Source: Caenorhabditis elegans
Taxonomy: Eukaryota > Nematoda > Chromadorea > Rhabditida > Rhabditidae
Assembly (NCBI RefSeq): GCF_000002985.6
Contig: NC_003282.8
Coordinates: forward strand, 4,526,001 to 4,590,000
Direction: 5' to 3'
DNA length: 64,000 bases
Both the position numbers and the translations under genes were made by a program. The notes below the pieces were generated by a model. It was not told where the DNA came from and ran no database searches. It was given only the letters and a program-made list of their open reading frames with translations. This document shows positions 10,553 to 22,554 of the stretch, piece by piece (position 1 is the stretch's first letter; each line of letters starts with the position of its first letter).

Positions 10553-13500
10553 ATGTCGAATGAGCACGACGATTTTGAGCCGATTGATGGGGTAATGGAG
10601 GCTCAGATTCCACAATCAACTACAATTGATCATTTGTAAATTTTTTTTGGATTTATGAGAAAATTCTGGCCGTTCATTGGATCCTAACTATTCCATGTGG
10701 GCGAGACTCCCCCATTGACATAAGGTGGTAGAACTGAAGCCTGCGCCTGCGAAAAATTCATAATTTTTAAACACCGTAACGAACGGGCCATCGGTCCATC
10801 GGCCCATCGGTCCATGGGCCATCGGAACGGGCCATCGAACGGGAACGGGCCACGAACGGGCCATCGGTTGGTTTAGGCAAAGTTAGAGGCGATTTGAAGC
10901 TTCTGAAGTCGTGGCGAGACCCACTCAGAAGTACAGCGTGTTCCTTTAAACTGATGTGTTAAAGTTTTTGTAGGCTCTGTATCAGGGGTGGGCAGCAATT
11001 GCCGTTCGGCAAATTTTTATGTCAACAAATTCGGCAAATCGGGAATTTGCCGGTTTGCCGATTTGCCGAACATCAATTTGCCGGAAGGTTTTGGAGGGAT
11101 TTTTTATAAGACGGAGTTTTAAAACTGTACCTTTTTGAAAAAAATTTCCCGTTTTTTCTAGATATTTTCATAGAATTTGCTTACTTTTCAAAATAGATGT
11201 AGGAACATTCATTGGTTGCGTACAATTTTGCCGATTAAAATTGAAATTCCGAAAATTCCAAAAAAAAATGTGCAAAACCACAATTTGCCGGTTTGATGAT
11301 TTACCGGAAGTTTTTAATTCAGGCAATTTGCCGATTTGCCGGAAAAATCGTTTGCCGCCCACCCCTGATTAGAACATGATAAATGTTTGTTTATATTTTT
11401 GTTCGTCTGACCTCAAAACTTTCGAACCAGGAAGCTGACAAAAATTCAAAGATCTTCGAACTCTGACCCATAGTTTAGACCTAATTATTTTCTCCCTAAT
11501 CCACTAGTTTTGTCTGATGGCTCTGGATCATTTCCATCAGACTACACAACCAAACGATGTCCCTGACTACCAAAATTCTGTGAGTTTTTGGAGCAAGTGC
11601 TCAAGTTTTCAAGACACTCTCCCACATTTTTAATGAAAATCCTGTCCGTATCGAGGACAAGCGCACCAAACGATAACAGGGGGCAACACACGTTTTGTGT
11701 TATTAGAGGCATATCGGCGGCAACGGAGTAGGCAATTCCTCTCTCATAATTCCTTTTTCCAACATTTACTTTACTTCCTGCGTCTCTTACTGTTTTCCCG
11801 CCGCTTTTTATTCGAATTTTTCGTGACAAGAAAGTTTTAAAGGTACATTTTCTTTGGCGGGTCTCACCGCGATCTAACAAAAAACTTTTAAAGAATAAAT
11901 ATTTCATTTGGAAGCTCCTGATTTGAATAGTCTATCACACAAATTCAGGGTGCAAAACTCAACTTTAAACCTCTGAAATTTCGATTTAAAACTTGAATTT
12001 TTCCAGTAATTTTAGTTTTGATGCACAAAGAATTGCTTCAAAAGCAAAGCTTTTGCAGGTTTTAGATGATTTTTAGGAGCTATATAATCTATAGATAAAA
12101 CAATAATCATCTGTTTTGGACCGAAAAATGTTTTTTTTTTTAATCTGGAAAAAAATTACAGTTTGCAATTTCAGAGAATATCACATATTTCTGAAAAAAA
12201 AGTTGCGAGTTTGTTTTTGTACTTTTAGCAATTTCGAGTGTACTCAATAAGGCAAATATTTTAGAAACTTTGCGGGAACCTTTGTTTGTAAAAAATCTAA
12301 TTTTTTTTTAAAACTTGCTTTTTAGATCGATACAAGACCCACCAAAATTAGACATCACAATTTAATTCTGTAAAAATTTGATCTCTTAAGTTGCACATCA
12401 AAATATTATTTTTGAATTTCAAGCTGATCACTTATCGAATGATCATAGAGTAAATTTATTATAATGATAGCAAAACTATAACAATATTTCAGTTGAAAAA
12501 ATATTTGATAACTGTTAAATTTTTAATGTCTCTACTAAACGTTATTTGTGTATACCCCGTGAAATATAAGTGAGTCTCAATTTATGCGTACCCACCTGCC
12601 TTTTAGGCCTGTTTCGTGCCTACACCTATTAGAAAAGTTCACAAAATAGGCGGTAGGTAGGCACGGACACCTTAAAACTTCACATTTCCTTTAAAATTTG
12701 CAAAAGTGTGGTCAAGAACTCGGCGGCGTCTACGCTACACGGGTTGGGGAAAGGGGGTCTCGGAACCGAATTGAACTGGCGCAGCTAGCATTGGACAATG
12801 CTCTACCGGAGTTTGAAGGCACTTATTCGTTGTACACCGATTTATGGGACTTGTGTAACCGACTTGGAGGTCCACAACACCGGGAAACCGCGGATCGCAC
12901 GCCTAATCCGGACCACGGAATGGCGCCTATAAGGGGCGCGTTAAGAAATCTTGGGTCTTTAAGCGGCCGACAATTCACTACTCTGGCGCAGCACTATACT
13001 GTAGTGAAGTAGAGCTTAGTGCAGCGCGTCACTATGGACGCTAAAACTTATGGAAATTGATGGAAAACCGTGCAAAAAATCGATATTTTTTGTCTTTATC
13101 TTATCATCGAAAAATTTCCAGAATCGTAGAAGGTAACAACAATCAGAATAACAACCACAATACGGGTGACACATTATCAAATGTGATAGTCGAAAATTGG
13201 ATATTCGCTCCGATAGCTGTGACAATTCAAAAAATGAATGTTTCCAAGACAAATCATGTGTTCAATGTAGCGGAGAAGGAGAGTAAGAAGCAGTTTTTAG
13301 CTGAGGTAAGACCAAGTGTCCATTTACGCAGCATTAATATTCGAATCGCGAAATGGTCTAAAAACGAGCATTTCAGTCATAAAATGTTTTCATCGGGGAG
13401 TACACGAGCTGCGTAAATCGACACATGACCGTGTTAGAGATTTCCACCCAATACACCAAATTTTACGCCCAAAATTCTCAAAATTTCAGGCCCTGATCCC

Positions 13501-15678
13501 ATTCCTATTCGCCGGGCTCGGACTAATTCTCGCCGGTGTGATGCTCGAATCTGCAGAAGGTTCTGAGTTTTTCACGACACTTCCAGATGCAGTAATAATG
13601 GTGCCGACGTTGGTCGGATTGAAGGGAAATCTTGAGATGACACTTTCATCGAGGCTATCCACGTTGGTGAGTGAAGTGCGCTCTAATGATAATATTTTGG
13701 CTATGGGGTTTTCATTTCCGAAAAAAGTTTTACAAAGTTTATGAAGAAAATTGTTCATAATTGTGATCTAAACTCATATGCCTCGATATTACCTACATAC
13801 TTTCAAATTTCAATATTCAAACTTCAGGCCAATCTCGGCTTCATGGAAAGCCGGAAAGACAAAATCAACGTCGCTCTCTCCAACATGGCTCTTATCCAAT
13901 GCCAAGCCATTGCCGTATCATCCCTGGCAGTTATCCCTGTCCTATTTCTAGGAGAACAAGCGGTATATCCATCCTGTCAATTTAAAGTATCTACTATGAA
14001 CTTCAGATATCATTCGACGATACTCTATGCTTGTTGTTATCAGCAGTTGTGACTGCGTCTCTCGCATCATTAGTACTATCTCTTCTGATGGTTGCAGTGG
14101 TTATTGCTGCACGGCGATGGAAGTTGAATCCGGATAACATATCGACACCGGTTGCAGCATCGCTTGGCGATGTTTCAACTCTTTATATTTTGGTGAGTAG
14201 GGCTCCTATTTAATTTTGGCTTGTTTACAATTTTCCAATGCTTTAAAATAAGCATAACTCAAAAATTAATGGGGTTAAGCGAGCAACTTTTAACAGGCAA
14301 AATGATTTTAATAACATTGTCCAAAATTTTTCTATAAGCAACATTTTGTCAACTTCACTCTGGAAAAAAGTTAGAGCGGCAGGCATCTCGCGGGCCTTTT
14401 TTGTCAAGAAGGCTCACCCCTTTACTTTACCCTTCACTACTTTGACAGCTTGTATCTCTGTTATTTTTAGAGCTATCAAAAATTATTTAACTATCGAATA
14501 ATAGATCAAGATTCAAACTAATTTATACTAACAGTTGAACACATTTTGAACAAATAAAAGACAAATGGTAAAACCTAAAATTTCAGTTAACTGTTGGTAC
14601 ATTGGCATGCCACATGCGAGACTTACATGTAACGTTGCTCATTGTCATCCTCTTATTTTTCTACGCCATCGCAATTGTTGGAGCAGTGATGGCAGCAGAA
14701 GACCGATTCACGCTAGAGGTAAGCTTGAGAAATGGCATGCGGAAATACCGAAGAATTTTAATCAGTAATACTTTTAAACCCTTCAATCAAAAAATTTCCT
14801 TTTGATAATTTTTTATAACACTCTTATAAAAAAATTGATAGTTGACAAATTCCTGAAATCCCTGCCCGTTTGCAAGAAACATTCACAAAAAAATTAATTG
14901 CAGGTTCTCAAAAACGGTTGGTGGCCAATCCTTTGCGCAATGATGATTACCACATTCAGCGGGCTTGTTCTCAAAAAATCTATGCAAACCTATCCCCCAC
15001 TGGCAGCATTCCAGCCACTAATTAATGGTCTCGGCGGGAATTTGGTAGCTGTTCAGGCAAGCAGAATATCCACACAACTTCACAGAGCACGGAAGAATCG
15101 AGAAATCGAAGTTAGATCACTTCAAACTTACATCAATCCCTGGAGGGCGTTCTTCGGGAATAGTACGTAAAGTTTGGTTGAAATTTTTATACATCATTTT
15201 TTCAGACGAAGACGCTTCGGCTGCTCAAATTCTACTTGGAATTTCTGTTCCATCAAATATAATTTTCATCTTTATCATCTTTTTATTCGGCGTTGGCTTC
15301 CACAACACCACTCCTTTCACCATTTCATTTGTTCTAGTTTGTGCAATTCAGGTAAGCACAACGATAGTTTTGGCAACGATGCTCCAGGCAGGAGTGCCAA
15401 GCAGGCAACAGGCCTAAAAAGCCCAAAACCAGCATGGGCCTAGAAATACAACAATTTCAAGTTTCCAGGTAACAACCCTCCTGTACATCTGTCAAATCCT
15501 GGTCCGCGCAATGTGGATAATGAGAATCGACCCGGATAACTCTGCAATTCCATTCCTAACGGCTCTCGGTGACCTGATAGGCTCACTACTTCTGATCCTC
15601 TGTTTCTGGAGCCAATGGAAATATTTTGGGCTCCCGGTGTCAGCTGATCAGTACACTGGACACAAATTTGGACATTAG
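10553..15678 (+). CDS. SLC41/MgtE-family divalent cation (magnesium) transporter
   Basis: Nine exons (10553-10635, 13122-13305, 13490-13666, 13828-13962, 14007-14192, 14587-14718, 14904-15162, 15206-15351, 15469-15678) sum to 1512 nt and 503 aa, close to the ~510 aa of vertebrate SLC41A1. SLC41 proteins are plasma-membrane or organelle Mg2+ carriers built from two MgtE-type repeats. The first repeat starts LIPFLFAGLGLILAGVML, followed by VPTLVGLKGNLEMTLSSRL and NPDNISTPVAASLGD; the second has PLINGLGGNLVAVQASRIS and a matching DPDNSAIPFLTALGDLIG near the C terminus. These paired GLKGNLE/GLGGNLVA and NPDN/DPDN signatures define the family. The N terminus (start MSNEHDDFEPIDG, then an Asn-rich stretch) is hydrophilic and presumably cytosolic. 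Exon 1 is followed by a 2.5-kb repeat-laden intron; its GTAAAT donor gives the only phase that fits exon 2. It ends tail to tail with the CDF transporter. Confidence 0.9.
10778..10872 (+). repeat. GC-rich GGGCCATCGG tandem patch
   Basis: A block of about 95 bp built from degenerate copies of CGGTCCATCGGCCCATCGG and AACGGGCCATCG in the first SLC41 intron. It is strikingly GC-rich against the local background. Confidence 0.75.
10983..11367. mobile_element. hAT-like MITE (CAGGGGTGGGC termini, TTTGCCG interior)
   Basis: A 385-bp element in the first SLC41 intron, bounded by CAGGGGTGGGCAGCAA and its imperfect inverse TTTGCCGCCCACCCCTG. The interior carries alternating GGCAAATTG/CCGATTTGCC units. 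It has no coding capacity. The same ends and interior occur at 16237-17012 and, truncated, at 50463-50850. The terminal CAGGGGTG resembles hAT transposon ends; the clean ~8-bp duplication that supports this is at the 16237 copy, not here. Confidence 0.7.
11540..11915. repeat. Dispersed repeat containing GGCGGGTCTCACCGCGA
   Basis: The segment containing TTTTAAAGGTACATTTTC and GGCGGGTCTCACCGCGA resembles a common worm dispersed repeat. It produces an artefactual 121-codon minus-strand frame inside the SLC41 intron, which I do not treat as a gene. Confidence 0.45.
12697..13012 (+). other. GC-rich coding-like island, origin unknown
   Basis: A block of about 315 bp with much higher GC than its surroundings is open in one plus-strand frame for about 104 codons, ending with TAG at 13010-13012. 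The translation is compositionally ordinary protein (for example RNRIELAQLALDNALPEFEG and TYSLYTDLWDLCNRLGG), without low complexity or tandem repeats. It lies in the first intron of the SLC41 gene and lacks a good start codon or splice sites in phase with its neighbours. It could be a decayed transposon or retroelement coding fragment or a transferred piece; I do not recognise the family. Confidence 0.4.
13392..13432. repeat. Fragment of the TACACGAGCTGCGTAAATCGACAC dispersed repeat
   Basis: GGGGAGTACACGAGCTGCG followed by TAAATCGACACATG, in an SLC41 intron. The same unit occurs as an inverted pair at 25295-25775. Confidence 0.7.
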
Positions 15679-15748
15679 ACAATTAATTTTCGTTTACTTT
15701 TCTTGGTTTAATCACTTTGCGGGTACCAACAAAAACTGTGCAATTTGT

Positions 15749-15754
15749 AATAAA
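15749..15754 (+). terminator. Poly(A) signal of the SLC41 gene
   Basis: AATAAA about 70 bp after the SLC41 stop codon, within the 102-bp gap before the stop codon of the convergent CDF gene. Cleavage is expected inside or just past this gap, so the two 3' ends probably abut or overlap. Confidence 0.75.
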
Positions 15755-15780
15755 TATAGATTTTTGAAAAAAATTAAAAA

Positions 15781-18700
15781 TTATTTATCGCCATCACACT
15801 CATAATCGCAATGCACAAAACATCGTTCCACAAAAACTAACATCATTAATTTTTGTTCCAGTTTTTGAGCAATATCATGTGTTACTTTTAACGGAAGGTT
15901 CTCGTCCATCACGATATGTACTTCTGCCAAAGCTTCAAGGGTTGTGTGGTACACCATCACATGATCCACGTATCTGAAACAAGTTTTGATAATTGAAAAT
16001 CTAAAGGAAGACAATGATTATTAGACATTCTGCCCAGTTACAGTTAATCCCGTAACTTACTTAATTCGCTCGTCATGTTCTATGACAATTTTCAGAATTC
16101 TCGATAGTTTCTCGCTTTCCGCACGTCTCCCGACCAAGTGAGGTACATGTCCGATTGCATGTCCGTACCACGACGTGGCAATCACTCCGCTGAAATTGTT
16201 TTTATTGTAACAAATGTATTATCTGGGATTATAAAATAGGGGTGGGTGGCAAACGATTTTTTCCGGCAAATCGGCAAATTGCCGGATTTGAAATTTCCGG
16301 AATTTCGGCAAATCGACAAGTTGTCGGAATCGAAAATTTCCGACAAACCGGTAAATTGCCGAAATTGGAAACTTGCGCCAAATTGGTGAACCGGCAAATT
16401 GCCGGACTTGAAGTTTCCGGAAATTCGGCAAATTGTCGGAATCGGAAACTTTCGGCAAATCGGCAAACCGGCAAATTGCCGGTATTGAAATTTCCGGACT
16501 TGAAATTTCCAGAAATTCCGAAAATTGGCAAATTGCCGGAATTGGGAACTTCCGGTAAATCGGCAAGTCGGCAAATTGGCGGAATTGAAATTTCCGAAAA
16601 TTCTGCAAATCGGCAAATTACCGGAATTTTTGAAAAATAACGTAAAATTGTGGTTTTGCACATTTTGTTTTGGAAATTTCAGAATTTCAATTTCAATCGG
16701 CAAAATTTTATTCTATGAATATTTCTACATCCACTTTGCAAAGTAAGCAAATCGTATCCAAATATTTAGAAAAAATTTCAAAAAGGCACAGTTTTAATTG
16801 CTTCCGTCTTATAAAAAATCCCTCTAAAAACTTCCGGCAAATTAATGTTCGGCAAACGGCAAATCGGTAATTTGCCGAAAACCAAAATTTCCAGAAAATC
16901 GGCAAATCGGCATATTTCTGGAAATTTAAATTTTCGGCAAATCGGTAATTTGCCGATTTGCCGAATTTGTCGACAAAGAAACTTGCCGAAAGGCGATTGC
17001 CGCCCACACCTGTTATAAACTAACCAAACTAAAATAGCTCCAAGCGGATCTGCGTAAGGCCAGTAGCGATCTCCAACTGTTGCACAAATAATTGCAACTA
17101 TCGACGTGGCAATGTCATTTCTCATGTCCATTGCAAGAACAATTGAAGAGCTCGAGCCACGTTTATAGCAGATAAGACACAGAATTATTTTGACAGCCGA
17201 TCCACCAAGCATGATAGAAATCGTTGTGATGTTCATGACTGGGTTGATCTGGAAGACGTTTGTGGGATTAATTGAGCTTGGGAAGGGCATCCTTAAACAT
17301 CATAAAAAGTATATAGTTTATAGTTCAAAACAGTTCAAAAAAATGGTAGCTTGAAGCTTCAAGCATTTGTTCGATAAATTAGAACTTGCTTCAGAAAGAT
17401 GACAGCTGAGGCATGATAGACAGGGATGTCGTCAGGTATGCCTGCCTGCCTCCTGCTTGCCTGCATGCCGTCTTTACTTTAAATTTCACTGGACCTTCAG
17501 CGTTTTATGCATGCATGAATTTTGTAATTTTCAAAAATTCGTTAAATGTTCATGTGCTCTTTGATAGTGTAGGCACGAGGCAGGCGTAGGCGGCCTAGAA
17601 GGCAGGTGGGCGCTATACAACCATCTATAAGGTTATATTCCTATAACTAGCGAAAAAAAAAAATTAAAAAAAATTAAAAAATGATTTCTGAACTTGTACA
17701 TCCCTACCTGGCTTTCTTCGCGGTTACCTTCGCCTACCTCTCAAGCCTTCTAAGAAAAGGCCTGAATCTACATGTCTACAATTAAAGCTTTTTTCCCATT
17801 ATCTTACATCTCCTTCTAAAATCGATCGAATCGATTCCATAACCAAAAGTGTATTGGAAATTCCCATCAAGATCGAGCAGATTATCACTCCAACTAGTTC
17901 CAACCTGAAACTTCCAATTTCCAATAATTTCAAACTTCCTCCCAATTACCTATTCCTTCCCCTGGGATAATTAAACATATTGGTATTCCTTATCAATTTT
18001 AGACATATTCCGATTATCAATCCACTTGTCACATCCATCAACGAATCGACGAAAGTACTAACAATCGATAAACTACCGGATAAAATTGAGGCGAGGAGGT
18101 TTGTGAAGAGAAGTGTCAGGTTGAGAGCAATGGAGATGTTGGCCAGCCATCGATCCGTGCTTTGTTCGTGCTGGAAGATAAATTTCATTAAAACTTTAAG
18201 CTCAAGAATTGGCAATGCTCAAACCTCTTCCGGTTGCGTGATTCCTTCCAGAAGCTTGTCATCTTCCTCGTACAGCTGATTCAACTTTTCAAGCCTCGAA
18301 TAGTACTGAAAATTAGTTTTTTAATATTTATTTATTGAAATCTATGTGATACTGATAAGATGCATCAAGTGATAAGACCCGATGCTACGTGTTTTTTAAT
18401 TGGCCTCTACGTGCATGGCAAACATATGTGTATAGATCATTTAGGTTTGAAGGGAGAAATATGATTGATGGAAAGTTGAAACTAAATAAAAGTTTTGGAG
18501 ATTATGGGAGAAAATTATGTGTTGGCAGATGTGATAGGCAGGCGCGGTTTTAGGACCTGACGCCTGCCTGCCTTTTCCGCATTTCGGTGTGAAATTCACA
18601 AATTTCTAACATGGTCATTTTACTCATTTCGATGGAAATTTAATTAGGAAATGAAGAAAAAATTCGCAGGCTCGACGCAGGCGGAGGTCGCCTTGGAGCC

Positions 18701-19841
18701 TACATGGAAGTTCTAGAGAAGAGTAAGAATTTTCAAATTTCGATAATTGCCTTTTTTCAAGTCTAAGCAAGCTCAGATTTACAGATTCCTCAGCTTTGAA
18801 GTGTCTATGGGTCTTGTCATGAAAGTCATCCAAGCTAAAGCTCTCATTCCAAATATTTACTCGAACAAAAGCCCCAGGCAACACAATATTTTGGAATTTT
18901 TTCTAAATTTTGAAAGTTCCGAGAGGAACCTTCGCAAGTTTTTAGAGCTCCAAAGTTTTTAGAAAAAAAAACCTTCCGTTCCCAGCTGAAATAAGGAATT
19001 ATCGTTTTTTTTTTGAATTTCGCTCATTTTCCCCGATTTCCATCTCAATTTCAGCCATTTCAATTCAACATTTTTTATCATGCTCTCCTCGAAACAAAAC
19101 GTCTTCCCCTTCTCTGTTTTGCCCCCAAAAGACGGGCGGTATCCTCTTCGCTGCCTTTTGACAGAGGGTACTGCCGCGCGCGTACATCGTCTCCTCACCG
19201 CCCGGCGGGTTTCTCACACATTTGCTATTTTTGTACGAAATTTTCATGTTTAAATCAAGTGAAATACGGGGTTTTTGGTGGAAAATCAATCAATAATTCA
19301 TGGAATTTATTTTTATTGGAGTTCACCTCATTTTTTTTTTCGCCGGTTTTCCATTCGCTGAGCAAACAAAGAAAACATTATGTTTTTTGCTCTTCTTTTC
19401 TATGTTTTGACTGAAAAAATATGGCATTTTTCAGGAAAATTTAATATTTTAAAGGGGATTCGTTAATAATTCTTGCAAGTTTTCCTTCTATTTGTGTTTG
19501 TTAGTAGCCTTTTGACACATTCACAAAATGGCAAAAGGGCGTCGCAACATTTGCGTTTTCGAGCAAGAAATCACTGCCATTTCAGTTTTTTATGTTACGG
19601 TGAGCAGTATTTCGCAATACTTTTGACTTTAATTATTGATTTTTTGGATTTAAGTTTCGATTTCGCGGAATGTTAAAAATTTTATAGTTTTTTATTTGCA
19701 AAAATCAATTCCAAAAAAGAAACTCACCTCCTTTTTTGATTTCTGCCGCCTCATTTTCTCGAAAAATGAAATATTCTCATTGTGATAATATTTCACCGGC
19801 GATTTCCGAGAAATTAATGGTAATAATTCGGGGTTTTTCAT
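15781..19841 (-). CDS. Mn-type cation diffusion facilitator (CDF) transporter
   Basis: Seven exons in transcription order (19841-19728, 18305-18225, 18170-17950, 17904-17808, 17248-17025, 16189-16061, 15973-15781) sum to 1059 nt and 352 aa. CDF proteins are proton-coupled divalent metal exporters. The protein starts MKNPELLPLISRKSPVKYY and has a Lys-rich cytosolic stretch, then about six membrane spans and a C-terminal cytosolic domain (YVDHVMVYHTTLEALAEVHI). The metal-site motifs are DxxxD in TM2 (DSLMD, residues ~107-111) and DxxxD in TM5 (DMRND, ~212-216). Zn-CDFs have HxxxD at these places, whereas paired DxxxD is the manganese-type signature. The sequence DPLGAILV and the short C-terminal domain also fit this subfamily. 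The first intron (1.4 kb) is long and repeat-rich; the intron at 16190-17024 contains a MITE. It converges on the SLC41 gene. Confidence 0.9.
16237..17012. mobile_element. hAT-like MITE with internal TTTGCCG arrays
   Basis: A 776-bp element sits in a CDF intron. It starts TAGGGGTGGGTGGCAA and ends TTGCCGCCCACACCTG, imperfect inverted ends, and is flanked by TTATAAAA (16229-16236) and TTATAAAC (17013-17020), a 7/8 match to an 8-bp target-site duplication as made by hAT transposases. The interior has dozens of GGCAAATTGCCGGAAT-type units in both orientations, so all frames look partly open on both strands. These are not genes. Confidence 0.8.
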
Positions 19842-22554
19842 TTTATTTCAGTTGCCAATAATTACTTAAGGCAGTGAAACAAAAAAAAAAGAAATATACA
19901 ATGAATGGGGGATGATTTCCTTATCATCATTGTTTTTTGATAGACTGGGTTGTTGTCTCTGACTTGTGCAACATCATCATTTTGTACCTTTAATTGTAGT
20001 GCATGTGAGGATTTAGGAAAGTTAAAACCCCAACTTTTGAAATCTAACGCCTTTGATTCCGCTGCGTCGCGGTCGCGTTGCTTGCGCGATGTTTTCTCAG
20101 CTTAAATTTTTGGTAATTTGAATGTTATTTCTTATTGTTTCTTAATCTGATATTTTAAGTTCAGTTAAATTTTTTTAAATGAGGTAGAATACTATCCTTT
20201 TAATAGGTTGAAATTTTCTAGAATTTCTTAAAACCAGTTCGCCTGATAATCTTCTAAAACTTTGAACAGAAAAGCTATCTTTAAAAATTGCGGGACACGA
20301 ATTACGATACGATATTCGGTACCAATAGGAATCTCAGGAATTACGCTTATAATTATCATACTTTGGGGATGCAAACCACAAGCCTTTGCTTTTACACCAA
20401 GGCGTAAGGCGCCTTACTATGCCTATCTAAGGCTTAGCAGGCCTTGTGCTACTCTAAACGTAGTCTATCAAATTCATAAATTCACTGGGATAATTTTTTG
20501 AAACTGTTCCCAAAAAACGTCCATATTCGAAATTACCAATAGTTCTATCTTCTACGTTTTGGCATGAAATATGAGAGCTAGAAGTGATGTAGACTTACCA
20601 AATCTGTTTTGGCAATTTGTTGAATTATCTTTTTGAAACATTGTATAATTTATCTACAGCTGTCTAAGTTTGTTCATGATCCAATTGCCATTGTTTTTTT
20701 CACTATCCGGAACTTTCAAAGTTTGCTGGTGATCCTTTCATAAGTTCTTCATAAGTTGCAAAAAGTCAGCAATCTTATGGGGTTATTCAAGTAGTGTCGG
20801 AAAACCAAAAGTGTTGAAAAGTACGTCACAACTGTATTAAAATACTATTTCAAAAAACATGTATTTTAATACAATTATCATGTCAAAAATATACCTAAAT
20901 AAATTTCGCAACATTACTTGAATAACCCCATAACACTTCGGGTGAACTTTCAGTGCAAATTACCGTATTCCTTCTTAGGAACGCAACTGCGCTCCATTGA
21001 TACTGCGTTCGATGTAACAGATGTTTGTGGTTTGTACTTAGACTCCTAAAACAGTTTTATGATGGTTTCAAGAGTGCATTCTTGTGCCATTTGTAGATAT
21101 TTTTGTTTTTTAGTGACTCTCTTTTAGATTTATCTGAAACAATAACTTAATCGCAATTTGGTATTCAGCTATAGGTTTGAATAGGAATATCTAGATACAT
21201 TCTTTCAAATAATATAGCAAAATTTAACTAAATAGGTATAACTGGCAATCATACTAGCTCAACCTGAAAATTGTAGCAATTCATATTTCGAAAGTTTTGT
21301 AATCTTTAACAATAGTAGCGGACTACAAACAAACTTTCTATACTACAAATGTTTTATTACGTCTTAACTGATAATACAAATCCACGTATTGGAACAGCTC
21401 CCAAAGAGAAAACAAAATGGGAACAAGCTTATCAAGCTTATGAGTCCGTTTAAAAAACGTTTTTTGGTGATTTAGATCATTTTATTTGAAAAATCGGAAG
21501 TTTTGAGCATTGCAAAATGATTGTACGATTTGACAACTGTGGCCAAGACCCACTCCAAAAATCAGTCTACCTTTCAACTGACGTACCAAATTTTGTAAGA
21601 TCCCGATATATGAATTCCATATGCCACACTTTCTAAAAAAAGGAGGCTGCCAAGTCAATGAAATCGGTATAACGATTCTTATATTGACCGCGTTTTCCCA
21701 CTGGACACAGCGCTCGGCTGTAAACATGGTACATACCTCCACGTAGGTCTACTTTATAACTGTGGATATGAGTACCTTGGTACATAGGCCTTAGATTCGA
21801 TAATTCTTTTCTACGTAAATTGGTACCTCCATTCTTATACTAGCGACATATTATTAGTCATACATAACTGTGCCTTGTATTATTTATCTTTCCACCTTCC
21901 TCATCGTTCTTCCGAAACTCACAAAAAACTGGGCCTCTCTCCCCTGACTAGTCAATTCAGATTATCTTGGAAGTTTATAAATCCTGTGACATTGTGAGTC
22001 GAGCCAAAATTCTCCATCTTTTCCCTCTCTTCTCCGTATTCTTTGTTTTGTTAGGTGTCGTCTAGCCATCCATAGATTTCAATAGAACTCCTTAATATAA
22101 CTAGTCTCATGGATCCCACTACATCCACGTGGGTGCAGTTCTAGATTCAATATCACCGAATATTATTTCAAGGGTTCATCATCAAATTACTCTCAGAGAG
22201 ACACTGGCTTACATGCGATGTATCCAAGTCAGCGCCTCTTATTCACCCGCCTGCGTCTCTTTTCCATTCCGACCAGCAGCACCGCTATTTTCCGCCACCC
22301 CGTCCCGCTCTTGTCTCCTTTTCCAACGCATTTCTCTGTCAAACATTTCTTTTATTTTTTTAGTTTTCACCCTGTTTTATAGTGCTTCTAACCTTTTCTT
22401 GCCAACTAGAAAAGTGGAGCATCTGGGAACTCTAATCGATTTTTGAATTTTTGGCGATGAACGTACCATATTCTTTTGGCATGCTCAATTGCTCAAGTTG
22501 TATTTTTTTCAGAAATTCAAATTCAACAGTTTTAATTGTTTTTTTTTTTCAGAA
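19842..22554. other. Divergent intergenic region between the CDF and zinc-finger genes
   Basis: About 2.7 kb. It should hold the CDF upstream region near 19.9 kb and that of the zinc-finger gene near 22.5 kb. I see no coding exon. A local imperfect inversion around 20780-20935 (GGGGTTATTCAAGTA against ACTTGAATAACCCC) suggests a small inverted-repeat element. Confidence 0.55.
20780..20932. mobile_element. Small inverted-repeat element (MITE)
   Basis: ATGGGGTTATTCAAGTAGTG near 20778 is matched in reverse complement by TTACTTGAATAACCCCAT ending near 20932. The ~155 bp between contain a further palindromic GTATTTTAATAC region. It has no coding capacity. Confidence 0.7.

Noticed and set aside
11542..11907. 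121-codon minus-strand frame in the SLC41 intron
   Set aside because: It lies on a dispersed worm repeat and has no splice partners or recognisable motif.
16182..17007. Several open frames of 99-173 codons on both strands
   Set aside because: They run through a MITE made of TTTGCCG/GGCAAATTG units; the translations are repeats of ICRFA/GKLPE type and the real CDF exons flank them.
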